From: Flavivirga eckloniae
GTDB lineage: Bacteria; Bacteroidota; Bacteroidia; Flavobacteriales; Flavobacteriaceae
DNA: 64,000 nt
Assembly (NCBI RefSeq): GCF_002886045.1
Contig: NZ_CP025791.1
Span: forward strand, 5,099,001 to 5,163,000
Direction: 5' to 3'
The stretch's first letter is position 1. Each line of letters begins with the position of its first letter. The position numbers and the translations under genes were made by a program. The notes beneath the pieces were generated by a model that did no database searches, had not been told where the DNA came from, and worked only from the letters and a program-made list of their open reading frames with translations. Below are positions 16,459 through 24,573 of the stretch, piece by piece.

Positions 16459-17049
16459 ATGATTTTACCAATAGTAGCCTTTGGCGACCCAGTTCTTAAA
16501 AAGAAAGGAACCGATATAACAAAAGATTATCCTAATCTAGATACACTTTTGGAAAATATGTTTGAAACCATGTATAATGCCTATGGAGTTGGGTTGGCAG
16601 CACCACAAATAGGGTTACCAATAAGACTATTTTTGGTTGATACCAAGCCTTTTGCAGAAGATGAAGATTTAACAGCAGAAGAGCAAAACGAATTAAAAGA
16701 TTTTAGGCGTGTTTTTATTAATGCTAAAATAACAAAGGAAGAAGGTGATGAGTGGGCATTTAACGAAGGGTGTTTAAGTATTCCAGATGTAAGAGAAGAT
16801 GTTTTTAGACAACCCAAAGTGACGATTGAGTATGTAGATGAAAATTTTAAACCGTATACAGAAACTTTTGATGGATTGATTGCTAGAGTTATCCAACATG
16901 AATACGATCATATTGAAGGTGTTTTGTTTACAGATAAACTATCTAGTTTAAAAAAGCGTTTAATAAAAGGAAGACTAACCAATATATCTAAAGGTAAGAT
17001 TAAGGTTGATTACAGAATGCGTTTTCCAGATCAAAAAAAGAAGCGATAA
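16459..17049 (+). CDS. def: Peptide deformylase
   Basis: This metalloenzyme removes the N-formyl group from nascent proteins. 196 residues. All three family motifs are present: GVGLAAPQIG (about 48-57), EGCLS (about 103-107, with the metal-ligand Cys) and QHEYDHIEG (about 144-152, with two His ligands and the catalytic Glu). A charged insert between motifs 1 and 2 (AEDEDLTAEEQNELKD) is typical of Bacteroidota deformylases. The end is lysine-rich. The DUF5606 gene follows after about 50 bases and probably shares the transcript. Confidence 0.97.
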   Translation: MILPIVAFGDPVLKKKGTDITKDYPNLDTLLENMFETMYNAYGVGLAAPQIGLPIRLFLVDTKPFAEDEDLTAEEQNELKDFRRVFINAKITKEEGDEWAFNEGCLSIPDVREDVFRQPKVTIEYVDENFKPYTETFDGLIARVIQHEYDHIEGVLFTDKLSSLKKRLIKGRLTNISKGKIKVDYRMRFPDQKKKR

Positions 17050-17102
17050 TATTTGCAAGCCATTAATAAACATTTGATATTTGTCCCTTTCAAAGCATAA
17101 TT

Positions 17103-17534
17103 ATGAGTTTAGATAAAGTACTATCAATAGGAGGAAAACCAGGTTTATATAAATTAATAACACAAACACGAGGTGGTTTTGTTGCCGAATCGTTAATAGA
17201 TAACAAACGTATATCTGTAAGTGTGCAAAATAACGTTAGTGTTTTAAGTGAAATAGCAATTTATACGTTAACAGAAGAAGTGCCACTTAAACAGGTTTTA
17301 GAAAACATCAAGAAAAAAGAAAATGGTGAGCCATCTTCTGTAAAGCCTAAAGACAGTAAAGATAAATTAGAAGAATATTTCTTTGATGTGTTGCCAGATT
17401 ATGATGAAGATAGGGTATATGCAAGCGACATTAAAAAAGTTATACAATGGTATAATTTATTACAACAAAACGATATGTTGAATTTTTTAGAATCAAAAGA
17501 AGAAAACGATACATCGTCAGATGAAGAAGAATAA
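17103..17534 (+). CDS. DUF5606-family protein
   Basis: 143 residues. The N-terminal half (SLDKVLSIGGKPGLYKLITQTRGG and VAESLIDNKR) is the small beta-rich domain of DUF5606, a family I know from Bacteroidota with no established function. It is followed by a DVLPDYDEDRVYASDIKKVIQWYN segment and an acidic tail ending in EENDTSSDEEE. No signal peptide, so it is cytoplasmic. It comes after ruvX and def and is closed by a strong terminator. A link to translation or ribosome maturation is only suggested by those neighbours. Confidence 0.85.
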   Translation: MSLDKVLSIGGKPGLYKLITQTRGGFVAESLIDNKRISVSVQNNVSVLSEIAIYTLTEEVPLKQVLENIKKKENGEPSSVKPKDSKDKLEEYFFDVLPDYDEDRVYASDIKKVIQWYNLLQQNDMLNFLESKEENDTSSDEEE

Positions 17535-17541
17535 AAATTAA

Positions 17542-17568
17542 AACCTCCAAGCTTGGAGGTTTTTTTTG
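17542..17568 (+). terminator. Strong Rho-independent terminator
   Basis: A perfect 20-base palindrome (17542-17561, arms AACCTCCAAG / CTTGGAGGTT) is followed by a T run to 17567. It lies 8 bases past the DUF5606 stop and ends the ruvX-def-DUF5606 group. Confidence 0.88.
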
Positions 17569-17630
17569 TGCTTTATTGTAAGTTTTTTTAGAGCTTTCCG
17601 ACTGTATGTTAAACAATAAAAAGACTACTA

Positions 17631-18302
17631 ATGAAATCCATTTGGTTTTTTGATGATGTTAATCTTTTCAAGGTGCTATGTCCCCATAAGTTTAAAGCTT
17701 ATAAAGCGAATCACGATTTCGATGCCTACAAAAAGAAAGACTACATATATTTTGAGGAAGACTCTGCCAATAAAGTATACCTTATAGAAAAAGGGAAGGT
17801 AAAAATTGGTTATTACAGTGAAGAAGGAGACGAGGTTGTTAAAGCTATTTTAACACGTGGCGAGTTATTCGGAGAAACAGCTATTCTAGGAGAATCTAAG
17901 CGAGAAGAATTTGCCCAATCGATTGACAATGCTACAAGCATTTGTCCGATAGGCGTAGACACGATGCATGATTTAATGCGAAATAATCAAACCTTTAGTT
18001 TTAAAATATACAAGCTAATCGGTTTTAAGTTAAAAAAACTCGAAAGGCGATTACAGTTACTTTTATTTAAAGATACCAAAACGCGTCTTGTTGAATTTTT
18101 GGATGAGTTATGTTCAGACTACGGGTACGATTGTGAAAAAACCGGCGACAAGGTAATCCATCACCCCTATACACAAAAAGATATAGCCTCTTTAATAGGC
18201 ACTTCCAGACCGACTTTAAACATACTTTTAAATGAATTAAAGGAGGAAAAAGTAATTCAATTTTCCAGAAAAGAAATAAGAATTCATAAAAAAACTGCTT
18301 AA
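17631..18302 (+). CDS. Crp/Fnr-family transcriptional regulator
   Basis: 223 residues. The N-terminal cyclic-nucleotide-binding-type jelly roll spans about residues 30-145 (LIEKGKVKIGYYSEEGDEVV, GELFGETAILGE), and the C-terminal winged helix has DIASLIGTSRPTLNILLNELKEE (about 183-205) as recognition region. It contains the R-E-E-F segment after the GELFGE loop, but a full cAMP-binding set cannot be confirmed by eye. The few cysteines are not arranged as an Fnr iron-sulfur motif. A TGTTA-N6-TAACA palindrome lies right at its stop codon and in front of the next gene, suggesting that it controls that gene. Confidence 0.9.
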   Translation: MKSIWFFDDVNLFKVLCPHKFKAYKANHDFDAYKKKDYIYFEEDSANKVYLIEKGKVKIGYYSEEGDEVVKAILTRGELFGETAILGESKREEFAQSIDNATSICPIGVDTMHDLMRNNQTFSFKIYKLIGFKLKKLERRLQLLLFKDTKTRLVEFLDELCSDYGYDCEKTGDKVIHHPYTQKDIASLIGTSRPTLNILLNELKEEKVIQFSRKEIRIHKKTA

Positions 18303-18318
18303 TGTTAGATAGCTAACA
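18303..18318. promoter_or_regulatory. Crp/Fnr-type operator TGTTA-N6-TAACA
   Basis: Perfect palindrome with arms AATGTTAG / CTAACATT at 18301-18308 and 18313-18320. Its centre lies about 42 bases before the start point predicted from the -7 element at 18340, the classic class II activator position. It follows directly on a Crp/Fnr gene and precedes a lipoprotein gene. Confidence 0.6.
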
Positions 18319-18339
18319 TTTTATAAAAGTTGAGCATCA

Positions 18340-18347
18340 TATTTTTG
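18340..18347 (+). promoter_or_regulatory. -7 element TATTTTTG before the lipoprotein gene
   Basis: TATTTTTG matches TAnnTTTG. No -33 TTG is seen at the right distance, and the palindrome at 18303-18318 occupies the activator position, which fits an activator-dependent promoter. Confidence 0.5.
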
Positions 18348-18373
18348 AAGTATAAAAAATACTTAAAAAAAAT

Positions 18374-19267
18374 ATGATGATTAAAAAAATGTTTATAGCA
18401 GTATTAGCAATGGGATTTTTAGCTACTTCCTGCAGTAATGACGACGATAACACACCAACAACAGCTAATTTAACTTTAGAGTTGGATGGTTTAGAAGCCT
18501 TAGGAAACGGTTATGTTTATGAAGGTTGGATAATTGTAAACGGAGCACCCATCTCTACAGGAACGTTTACATCGGTTACTTTCCCACAATCTTTTACAGT
18601 AGATGCTACTCAATTAGCTAATGCAACAGATTTTGTACTATCGATTGAACCAGCAGGAGAAACTGGAGTTGAAGCCGCGACACCGGCAAAAACAAAATTA
18701 TTAGCAGGAGGTTTTTCTGGAAGTACAGCAAATGTAAATACAGGCATTGTGGGCGATTTTAGTAACGCTACAGGTAAGTATATTTTAGCGACTCCTACAG
18801 ATAATGATGATACAAATGAATCTAGCGGTGTTTGGTTTTTAGATAACACAAATGCACCACCTCCAGTTGCAGGACTAGATTTACCTACATTAGAAGAAGG
18901 GTGGAAGTATGAAGGATGGGCAGTAATTAACGGTACACCAATAAGTACAGGTACGTTTACTAAAGTAGCAGCAACTGATGATGCGGCACCTTTTAGTGGA
19001 AGTGTTGCTTTACCAACACCAAATGGAGCAGATGGATTTTTTCCAGGAGAAGATTTTCTAGAGAATGCGCCTAATGGAGTAACATTCCCTACAGACTTAA
19101 AAGGAGCAACTATAGTTATTTCTATAGAACCAAGTCCAGACGATAACCCAGCTCCATTTACACTAAAGCCCTTAGCTCATGTTGTACCAGCTAATGCAGC
19201 AGATCATACAGTTATATCTATGGGGACTGGACCAGTAGTAGCTTTATCTGGGAAAGTTACACGATAA
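18374..19267 (+). CDS. Lipoprotein with two related halves
   Basis: 297 residues. The N-terminus is a lipoprotein signal (KKMFIAVLAMGFLATSC) with the lipobox Cys followed by SNDDDN, a sequence often seen on exported Bacteroidota lipoproteins. The mature part has two copies of one domain: YEGWIIVNGAPISTGTFT (about 54-71) and YEGWAVINGTPISTGTFT (about 179-196). Both are followed by a strand reading LSIEPAGE or ISIEPSPD. The Y-E-G-W...G...G-T-F pattern recalls the C-terminal domain of RskA-type anti-sigma factors, but no partner sigma factor is present. Function is unknown. Control by the upstream Crp/Fnr protein is inferred from the palindrome. Confidence 0.75.
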   Translation: MMIKKMFIAVLAMGFLATSCSNDDDNTPTTANLTLELDGLEALGNGYVYEGWIIVNGAPISTGTFTSVTFPQSFTVDATQLANATDFVLSIEPAGETGVEAATPAKTKLLAGGFSGSTANVNTGIVGDFSNATGKYILATPTDNDDTNESSGVWFLDNTNAPPPVAGLDLPTLEEGWKYEGWAVINGTPISTGTFTKVAATDDAAPFSGSVALPTPNGADGFFPGEDFLENAPNGVTFPTDLKGATIVISIEPSPDDNPAPFTLKPLAHVVPANAADHTVISMGTGPVVALSGKVTR

Positions 19268-19342
19268 AGCGTATAAAATATTTTGATTTTAATTAGATTT
19301 AAGGCATCGTTTCGACTTAGAAACTATGCCTTAAATTATTTT

Positions 19343-19909
19343 ATGCTCATGTCTAGAAGAAAAAAAATTAGTTTAAAGAATATTATTTTTTTAGTTGTTG
19401 TTGCACTTTTAATTATTCCGCAAACGCGACAGCCTATACAAATATTTTTACATAAGGGATTGGCGCTTTTTAGTCCATCTGTGGTTAACGAAACAAAACA
19501 GTTAAAACTGGAAAATTATAATTGGAAACTTGAAGATGCAAAAGGGACTGCTTTTAATTTTAATGATACTAGAGGGAAAGTTGTTTTGGTAAATTTTTGG
19601 GCAACCTGGTGTCCGCCATGTATAGCAGAAATGCCAAGTATGCAATCGTTGTATGATGATTATAAAGATAAAGTTGCATTTGTTTTTGTGTCTAATGAGA
19701 ATTTTGAGGTAATCGATCAGTTTTTAAATAAAAAAGCGTACACGTTTAAAGTATATAATCCTTTAACCAAATATCCAAAATCTTTCGATGTAACTAGTAT
19801 TCCCAGAACCTTTTTAATAGATAAACAAGGTAATATCATAATTGATAAAACTGGTGCGGCAAACTGGAATAGTGATACTGTTAGAAAAACTATCGACGAC
19901 TTGTTGTAG
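19343..19909 (+). CDS. TlpA/ResA-like membrane-anchored thioredoxin
   Basis: The frame opens at 19283, but the residues before position 20 of that frame are unlike a signal; I use the ATG at 19343 (188 residues; 19349 is equally possible). MSRRKK precedes one hydrophobic helix, NIIFLVVVALLIIP, so the protein is anchored with its thioredoxin domain in the periplasm. VNFWATWCPPCIAEMPSMQ is the redox CxxC site and TSIPRTFLIDKQGNII contains the cis-proline and the following strand. Such proteins reduce periplasmic disulfides or serve cytochrome c maturation. Its last 20 bases overlap the convergent lycopene cyclase gene. Confidence 0.88.
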   Translation: MLMSRRKKISLKNIIFLVVVALLIIPQTRQPIQIFLHKGLALFSPSVVNETKQLKLENYNWKLEDAKGTAFNFNDTRGKVVLVNFWATWCPPCIAEMPSMQSLYDDYKDKVAFVFVSNENFEVIDQFLNKKAYTFKVYNPLTKYPKSFDVTSIPRTFLIDKQGNIIIDKTGAANWNSDTVRKTIDDLL

Positions 19910-20594
19910 CACTTTTTTTAGATTCTAACAGCTTCATAATAAATAAATTTAAAAGAATTAGCGTAAAGGCGTAGATCGTATCTTCAATCGGAATTGTAAA
20001 AAGTCTGATATTCAAATTCTCAGAATTATTATACCAAACAACCTCTTCTGTAATAAAACTACCGGTTAAAATACCATTTACTATAAAAAAAGGGATCAGC
20101 ATAACTAAAAATGTTAGATAGTAATTACTTAATAAAGCGCTGTTCTTTTTTATTACTTTGATAATTAACATAGCTGCCAGCATAAAATTTATAAAAGTAT
20201 ACCACTTGGTACTATTATAAATTGACAGTATGACTAATAGCATTATAAGTAAATAGCTCACGGTTTTGGTAACTCCTTGCGATAACTTCATATTAGGGAA
20301 GTAATACAATAAGGCATAATGTGTAAATGTGCAAGCATAGGGAATACATATAAAAAACAGCCACTCTTCAATAGGTAAAGAAAATAGTTTAACACCTAGA
20401 AAATAATCTTCGTTAAATCCCCAAATACCATTTATGGTGAAAATAATGTCCCAGGGAATAAAAAGGAGCATACTTATAAATATACTTATAAATAAAGGTT
20501 TCCAGCGTTTGTAAAAGTTTAGTTTAGGGTGAAAACTAAATAAAAAGGGAATAGATAAAGATCCTAAATTTAGCAACAGATATAAATAATCCAT
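19890..20594 (-). CDS. crtYcd: Lycopene cyclase, CrtYcd type (fused heterodimeric domains)
   Basis: This membrane enzyme closes beta-ionone rings on lycopene to give beta-carotene. 234 residues with about six or seven helices and two homologous halves. PWDIIFTINGIWGFNEDYFLG (cited as PWD and GIWGFN, about 48-62) and LPIEEWLFFICIPYAC (about 73-88) are the signature blocks of the first half. The second half repeats the pattern more weakly: VNGILTG, FTIPIEDTIYAFTLILLN. It is the last gene of the crt operon, three bases after crtZ, and its 3' end overlaps the convergent tlpA-like gene. Confidence 0.92.
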   Translation of the reverse strand: MDYLYLLLNLGSLSIPFLFSFHPKLNFYKRWKPLFISIFISMLLFIPWDIIFTINGIWGFNEDYFLGVKLFSLPIEEWLFFICIPYACTFTHYALLYYFPNMKLSQGVTKTVSYLLIMLLVILSIYNSTKWYTFINFMLAAMLIIKVIKKNSALLSNYYLTFLVMLIPFFIVNGILTGSFITEEVVWYNNSENLNIRLFTIPIEDTIYAFTLILLNLFIMKLLESKKSATTSRR

Positions 20595-20597
20595 CAG

Positions 20598-21047
20598 TTA
20601 CTTTTTAAAGTATTTAAAGGGGACAACCAGCATACCAAAACACTCACCATCTTTTTTTCCTAAGTGTTTATGGTGCATTTTGTGCGCGCGTCTTACGCCT
20701 TTAGCATACCAATTATTAGCGTTTCTAAATAATTTAAAACGTTGGTGTATAAAAATATCATGTACCATAAAATAGGATGCTCCATAGGCAAATATGCCTA
20801 AGCCAATAGGTAAGCCAGCCCAAAAACTGGTGTATTTCCAAAGCAAGAAAAAACCAATGCTAACAATGGCATAAAAAATAAAGAAAGCATCGTTTCGTTC
20901 GAACCAGCTCTCATGGTCTTTTTTGTGATGATCTTTGTGTAAAGACCATAAAAAACCATGCATTATATATTTATGTGTAAACCAGGCCATAAATTCCATA
21001 AAGCAGAATGTTCCTAAAAAAATCAATATCCAGAATACAGTATGCAT
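20598..21047 (-). CDS. crtZ: Beta-carotene hydroxylase
   Basis: This non-haem di-iron membrane enzyme hydroxylates both rings of beta-carotene to zeaxanthin. 149 residues. The histidine clusters HKYIMHGFLW, HKDHHKKDHE, FIHQRF and RRAHKMHHKHLG form the di-iron site of the fatty-acid-hydroxylase superfamily. Helices flank them (VFWILIFLGTFCFMEFMAW and the stretch near residues 55-95). It sits nine bases after crtB and three before crtYcd. No crtW ketolase or crtE is in the window, so zeaxanthin is the predicted product here. Confidence 0.95.
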   Translation of the reverse strand: MHTVFWILIFLGTFCFMEFMAWFTHKYIMHGFLWSLHKDHHKKDHESWFERNDAFFIFYAIVSIGFFLLWKYTSFWAGLPIGLGIFAYGASYFMVHDIFIHQRFKLFRNANNWYAKGVRRAHKMHHKHLGKKDGECFGMLVVPFKYFKK

Positions 21048-21056
21048 AGCTTAAAT

Positions 21057-21896
21057 TTACATTAAATTTAATTGATATTTTACATAACTGCGCATTAACA
21101 ACTCAATTTTTTTAGGATTGGAAACTCTAATCCGCGTGTTCTTTATTTTAAGCGCAGGTGTCTTTTTTAGCTTTTTTAGTAACTGGCGATAATATCTGTA
21201 GGCAATAAAAACACCAAATTTGGCTTCGATAGGTAGTTTTTTTATACCGCTTAAACCTTTTTCAAAATCGGCCTCAATCTCGTCTATAATACTTTGTTTA
21301 GAAGCTTCGTTTAAATTCTTTAAATCAACTTTAGGGAAATAGGTTCTATTTAAATCATCGAAATCTGCTTTTAGGTCCCTTAGAAAATTTACCTTTTGAA
21401 ATGCAGAACCTAGCGACATGGCGGTATCTTTTAGTGCTTCGTATTTAGCGTCGTCTCCTTTTACAAAAACCTTTAAACACATAAGCCCCACTACATCTGC
21501 AGAACCATAAATGTATTCTTTATACTCTTCTTGGGTTAGGTATTTCGTTTTATGAAGATCTAAACGCATACTTTTCATAAAAGCATCTACGTGGTTTTTA
21601 TGTAAACCATAGCTATGGAATGTATGTTGAAATGAGTTTAATATGGGGTTTAAACTAATTTTATCAACTAATGCCAGTTCTAAATCATTAGAAAATTTAT
21701 TGAAGAGGTGTTCTTTATTGTAATCATGAAAAGAATCAACAATTTCATCAGCAAAGCGTACAAATCCGTAAATATTGTAAATATCCTTTCTGATGGATTT
21801 AGAAAGCATTTTTGTTGCTAGCGAAAAAGAGGTGCTATAAGATTTGGTAACAAGTTTACTACAATCGTAAGAGACAGTATCAAATAATGACTTCAT
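21057..21896 (-). CDS. crtB: Phytoene synthase
   Basis: This enzyme joins two geranylgeranyl diphosphates to phytoene. 279 residues. The first Asp-rich motif is RFADEIVDSF (about 47-56, DEIVD) and the second is NFLRDLKADFDDLNRTYFP (about 168-186, D-L-x-x-D). SYSTSFSLATKML near the N-terminus and YGSADVVGLM in the middle are also family motifs. Its start lies within the end of crtI (17-base overlap), so translation is coupled. The usual cytosolic prenyl-transferase fold is expected, at the inner membrane surface. Confidence 0.96.
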   Translation of the reverse strand: MKSLFDTVSYDCSKLVTKSYSTSFSLATKMLSKSIRKDIYNIYGFVRFADEIVDSFHDYNKEHLFNKFSNDLELALVDKISLNPILNSFQHTFHSYGLHKNHVDAFMKSMRLDLHKTKYLTQEEYKEYIYGSADVVGLMCLKVFVKGDDAKYEALKDTAMSLGSAFQKVNFLRDLKADFDDLNRTYFPKVDLKNLNEASKQSIIDEIEADFEKGLSGIKKLPIEAKFGVFIAYRYYRQLLKKLKKTPALKIKNTRIRVSNPKKIELLMRSYVKYQLNLM

Positions 21897-23361
21897 GATT
21901 TGGATGGTGTTTAGTTATTAAATCCGCTACTAGTTTTCCTGATATTAAAGATGGAGGAACTCCCGGACCAGGTACTGTTAATTGTCCGGTAAAAAATAAG
22001 TTTTTTACTTTTTTGCTTTTTAGTTTAGGTCTTAAAAAAGCAGTTTGCATTAATGTGTTTGCCATTCCGTATGCGTTTCCTTTATACGAATTGTAATCAT
22101 TAATAAAGTCGTTAACACAAAAGCTTTCTTTAAAGATAATATGATCTTTTACGTTTTGCGATGTTAAGTTTTCAAAACGATGTATAATTTTATCGAAATA
22201 CGTTTCTCTTAATTCTGGTGTATCGTTTAACCCTGGAGCTAATGGAATTAAAAATATCCCAGCTTCTTTTCCTTCTGGAGCTGAGCTTGCATCTGTTTTA
22301 CTAGGAAAACTAGCATAGAACAAGGGATTCTCAGGCCATTCCGGGGTATCGTATATAGCTTTGGCATGCGTATAAAAGTTTACGTCGAAAAACAACGTGT
22401 GATGATTAACTTGTTTTAGTTTTTTGTTAAAACCAACATAAAATAGGAGCGAGGAAGGTGCAAAAGTTTTTTTGTCCCAATAGCTCTCAGAATATTGTCT
22501 GTACGATTCTTCTAAAAGTGTTTCGGTATGGTGGTAGTCGGCACCACTTAAAACAATGTTAGAGGCGTACGTTTCGCCATTAGACACAATTTCTTTGCAT
22601 TCACCATTTTTAACCACAATTTTTTCTATGGGTGCATCTGTCTTAATGATAACGCCTAATTCCTTTGCTAATTCTTCCATAGCCAAAATGACTTGGTACA
22701 TGCCTTTTTTTGGATGAAATGTGCCTAAACCAAAATCGGCATAATTCATAAAACTATAAAAGGAAGGGGTGTCGCTTGGTTTGGCTCCTAAAAACAAAAC
22801 AGGAAACTCCAGAATTTGGATGAGCTTTTCACTCTTGAATTCCTTTCTAACCTCTCTTCTTATATTACTAAAAAATTGGTTTAGTCTTTTTAAAGTTTTT
22901 ATGCTTACCAGTTCAAAAGGCGATACACCTGGGTTATAAACTAAGTCTTTTATGGCTATATCGTAATTGCTTTTTGCCTGATCAATAAACTTAAAAAGTT
23001 TTTTAGAACTTCCAGGTTCTTCCTTTTCAAAAACTTTAGCGATGCGTTCCAGACTATCTTCTATGGTTAAAAAATCATTTTTCCCATAATAGACGCTGTA
23101 AGCCGGATTTAATTTTTCTAATGAGTAATAATCTTGAGGTGTTTTATTAAAGTCAGCAAAAAAACGCTCAAAAACATCTGGCATCCAGTACCATGTGGGG
23201 CCAATGTCGAAGGTAAAACCTTCTTTTTTTAATTGCCTTGCTCTACCTCCTATGGTACTGTTTTTCTCAAAAACAGTTACCTGGTATCCAGCTTTGGCTA
23301 AATAGCACGAAGCCGCCAAAGATGAGAACCCAGAACCAATTATATTTATAGATAAATTCAT
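21880..23361 (-). CDS. crtI: Phytoene desaturase
   Basis: CrtI carries out the FAD-dependent desaturation steps from phytoene to lycopene. 493 residues, the normal length. INIIGSGFSSLAASCYLAKAGY (cited as GSGFSSLA, about 9-16) is the FAD Rossmann motif, VFEKNSTIGGRARQ binds the adenine ribose, and FTFDIGPTW is the conserved next strand. The C-terminus has the carotenoid-oxidase signature NLFFTGQLTVPGPGVPPSLISG (cited as GPGVPPSLISG). It is the first structural gene of the crt operon. An inverted repeat with arms TGTTTAAC / GTTAAACA sits right upstream of the ATG. Confidence 0.96.
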   Translation of the reverse strand: MNLSINIIGSGFSSLAASCYLAKAGYQVTVFEKNSTIGGRARQLKKEGFTFDIGPTWYWMPDVFERFFADFNKTPQDYYSLEKLNPAYSVYYGKNDFLTIEDSLERIAKVFEKEEPGSSKKLFKFIDQAKSNYDIAIKDLVYNPGVSPFELVSIKTLKRLNQFFSNIRREVRKEFKSEKLIQILEFPVLFLGAKPSDTPSFYSFMNYADFGLGTFHPKKGMYQVILAMEELAKELGVIIKTDAPIEKIVVKNGECKEIVSNGETYASNIVLSGADYHHTETLLEESYRQYSESYWDKKTFAPSSLLFYVGFNKKLKQVNHHTLFFDVNFYTHAKAIYDTPEWPENPLFYASFPSKTDASSAPEGKEAGIFLIPLAPGLNDTPELRETYFDKIIHRFENLTSQNVKDHIIFKESFCVNDFINDYNSYKGNAYGMANTLMQTAFLRPKLKSKKVKNLFFTGQLTVPGPGVPPSLISGKLVADLITKHHPNHEVII

Positions 23362-23363
23362 AA

Positions 23364-23393
23364 TGTTTAACTAAAATACAAAAAAGTTAAACA
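23364..23393. promoter_or_regulatory. Operator-like inverted repeat in front of crtI
   Basis: TGTTTAAC (23364-23371) and GTTAAACA (23386-23393) are perfect inverted arms separated by 14 bases, only a few bases before the crtI start codon. Read on the crtI strand the outer arm is part of GTTTTATTTTGTTTAAC, which resembles the tandem GTTTA sequence before the upstream regulator gene. It is a candidate CarH-type binding site. Confidence 0.55.
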
Positions 23394-23405
23394 AAATAAA
23401 ACTTT

Positions 23406-24308
23406 TTATAAATCTTTAACTAAATTTTCGATAGAATTAAAAATATGAACTCTTTCAGGAAGGTTTTTAATATTTAAGTCAACCAGCTTTTTTCCTAACA
23501 ACAACAGGTTGGTGTTTTTTTTGTTTAATAATAACTTATTGAAGCTATTAATATAATATGGAATTTCCTTTTCAGGAGGGCTAACAGTGAAAAAGGATAC
23601 AAAAGTAATGTCATCAAAGAAGTCTAACAAACTAGTAAGACTTTCCATAGGCACACTTTCTCCAAGGAAGATAGTATGATACCCTTTACTTCTTAGTTGA
23701 TAGTTAATAAACAACAGACCGATATCATGAATTTCGTTGTCGGGTAAAAACAAGACATAGGTTTTGGAATCTGGCTTAGGCTCCAAGATTTGGAGTCTTT
23801 CAATGTTTAAAAGTATTTTTTGCTTTATATGAATAGATAAAAAATGCTCATGTGCTGGAGTAATGGTATTTGTTTGCCATAATAGGCCTATTTCGTTTAG
23901 CAATGGTAAAAATACGGTATAGAAAATATCACTAAATGATTGTGTTTCGAGTAAATTATTATAGGTACTATAAAATAATCTCTGATCGAAATTTATCATT
24001 GCCATTTTAAAGGCATTGATAGCATGGTCTTCAATTTTTGCTCTAGATGCAATTTCTCTAACCTTAATAGGAATTTCTTCTTCTTTAAGGCTAGCGATTT
24101 TAGAGATTTTTATCCCATTATTATTTAAATACGAGATATTGAGAAGCTTTTGAAAACTTGCTAAACTGTAATTTCTAATATTTGTGTCCGTTCTGTTTGG
24201 ACGTAATAAATCATAACGTTTTTCCCAAATACGTATAGTATGGGCTTTAATCCCAGTTAGGTTTTCTAAATCTTTTATGCTAAAGTTAACATGAATATTG
24301 TTCATCAA
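23406..24308 (-). CDS. MerR-type regulator with B12-binding domain, CarH-like photoreceptor
   Basis: 300 residues. The N-terminal MerR helix-turn-helix (about 9-75: FSIKDLENLTGIKAHTIRIWEKRY) is followed by a helical domain and a C-terminal cobalamin domain. The helical domain has the exact W-x9-EH signature (W144 to E154-H155) that caps adenosylcobalamin in CarH, and the Rossmann domain has E-x-H-x-x-G (E192, H194, G197), with the cobalt-ligating His. CarH proteins repress carotenoid genes in the dark and are released by light breaking the Co-C bond. Located directly upstream of crtI on the same strand, 44 bases away, it is the probable light switch of the operon. Confidence 0.9.
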   Translation of the reverse strand: MMNNIHVNFSIKDLENLTGIKAHTIRIWEKRYDLLRPNRTDTNIRNYSLASFQKLLNISYLNNNGIKISKIASLKEEEIPIKVREIASRAKIEDHAINAFKMAMINFDQRLFYSTYNNLLETQSFSDIFYTVFLPLLNEIGLLWQTNTITPAHEHFLSIHIKQKILLNIERLQILEPKPDSKTYVLFLPDNEIHDIGLLFINYQLRSKGYHTIFLGESVPMESLTSLLDFFDDITFVSFFTVSPPEKEIPYYINSFNKLLLNKKNTNLLLLGKKLVDLNIKNLPERVHIFNSIENLVKDL

Positions 24309-24320
24309 TATTTGTATTTA

Positions 24321-24341
24321 GTTAAACAAAAATAAACAAAA
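24321..24341. promoter_or_regulatory. Tandem operator-like repeats in front of the CarH-like gene
   Basis: TAAACAAAA occurs at 24323-24331 and again at 24333-24341, exactly one helical turn (10 bases) apart, preceded by GTT to give GTTAAACA as in the crtI palindrome. CarH proteins bind tandem direct repeats about one turn apart as tetramers. Located 12-33 bases before the regulator start, this is a candidate autoregulatory site. Confidence 0.5.
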
Positions 24342-24573
24342 TAATCGACAAAAAGCAAAAAAGCGTAAAACTCTTCTAAATTTGAAAGGAACGTTTTTAG
24401 AAAATTCTAAAGAGGTTTAATGTTATATGAAGGTGTTTTTTGTAAATAGTTTATATAAAGGTTAATACATAACCAGCAGGTGTAGCAAGTTATTCAAGAG
24501 TATAATTATGTCTTTGCGTAACACTTTTGTGTTAGCTATATTATAAAAAGATTTATGATTATATAGATTTAAA

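Noticed and set aside
24394-24408. A 15-base string TTTTTAGAAAATTCT shared with 59767-59781.
   Set aside because: Low-complexity AT-rich sequence with internal symmetry; no similarity extends beyond it, so chance is likely.
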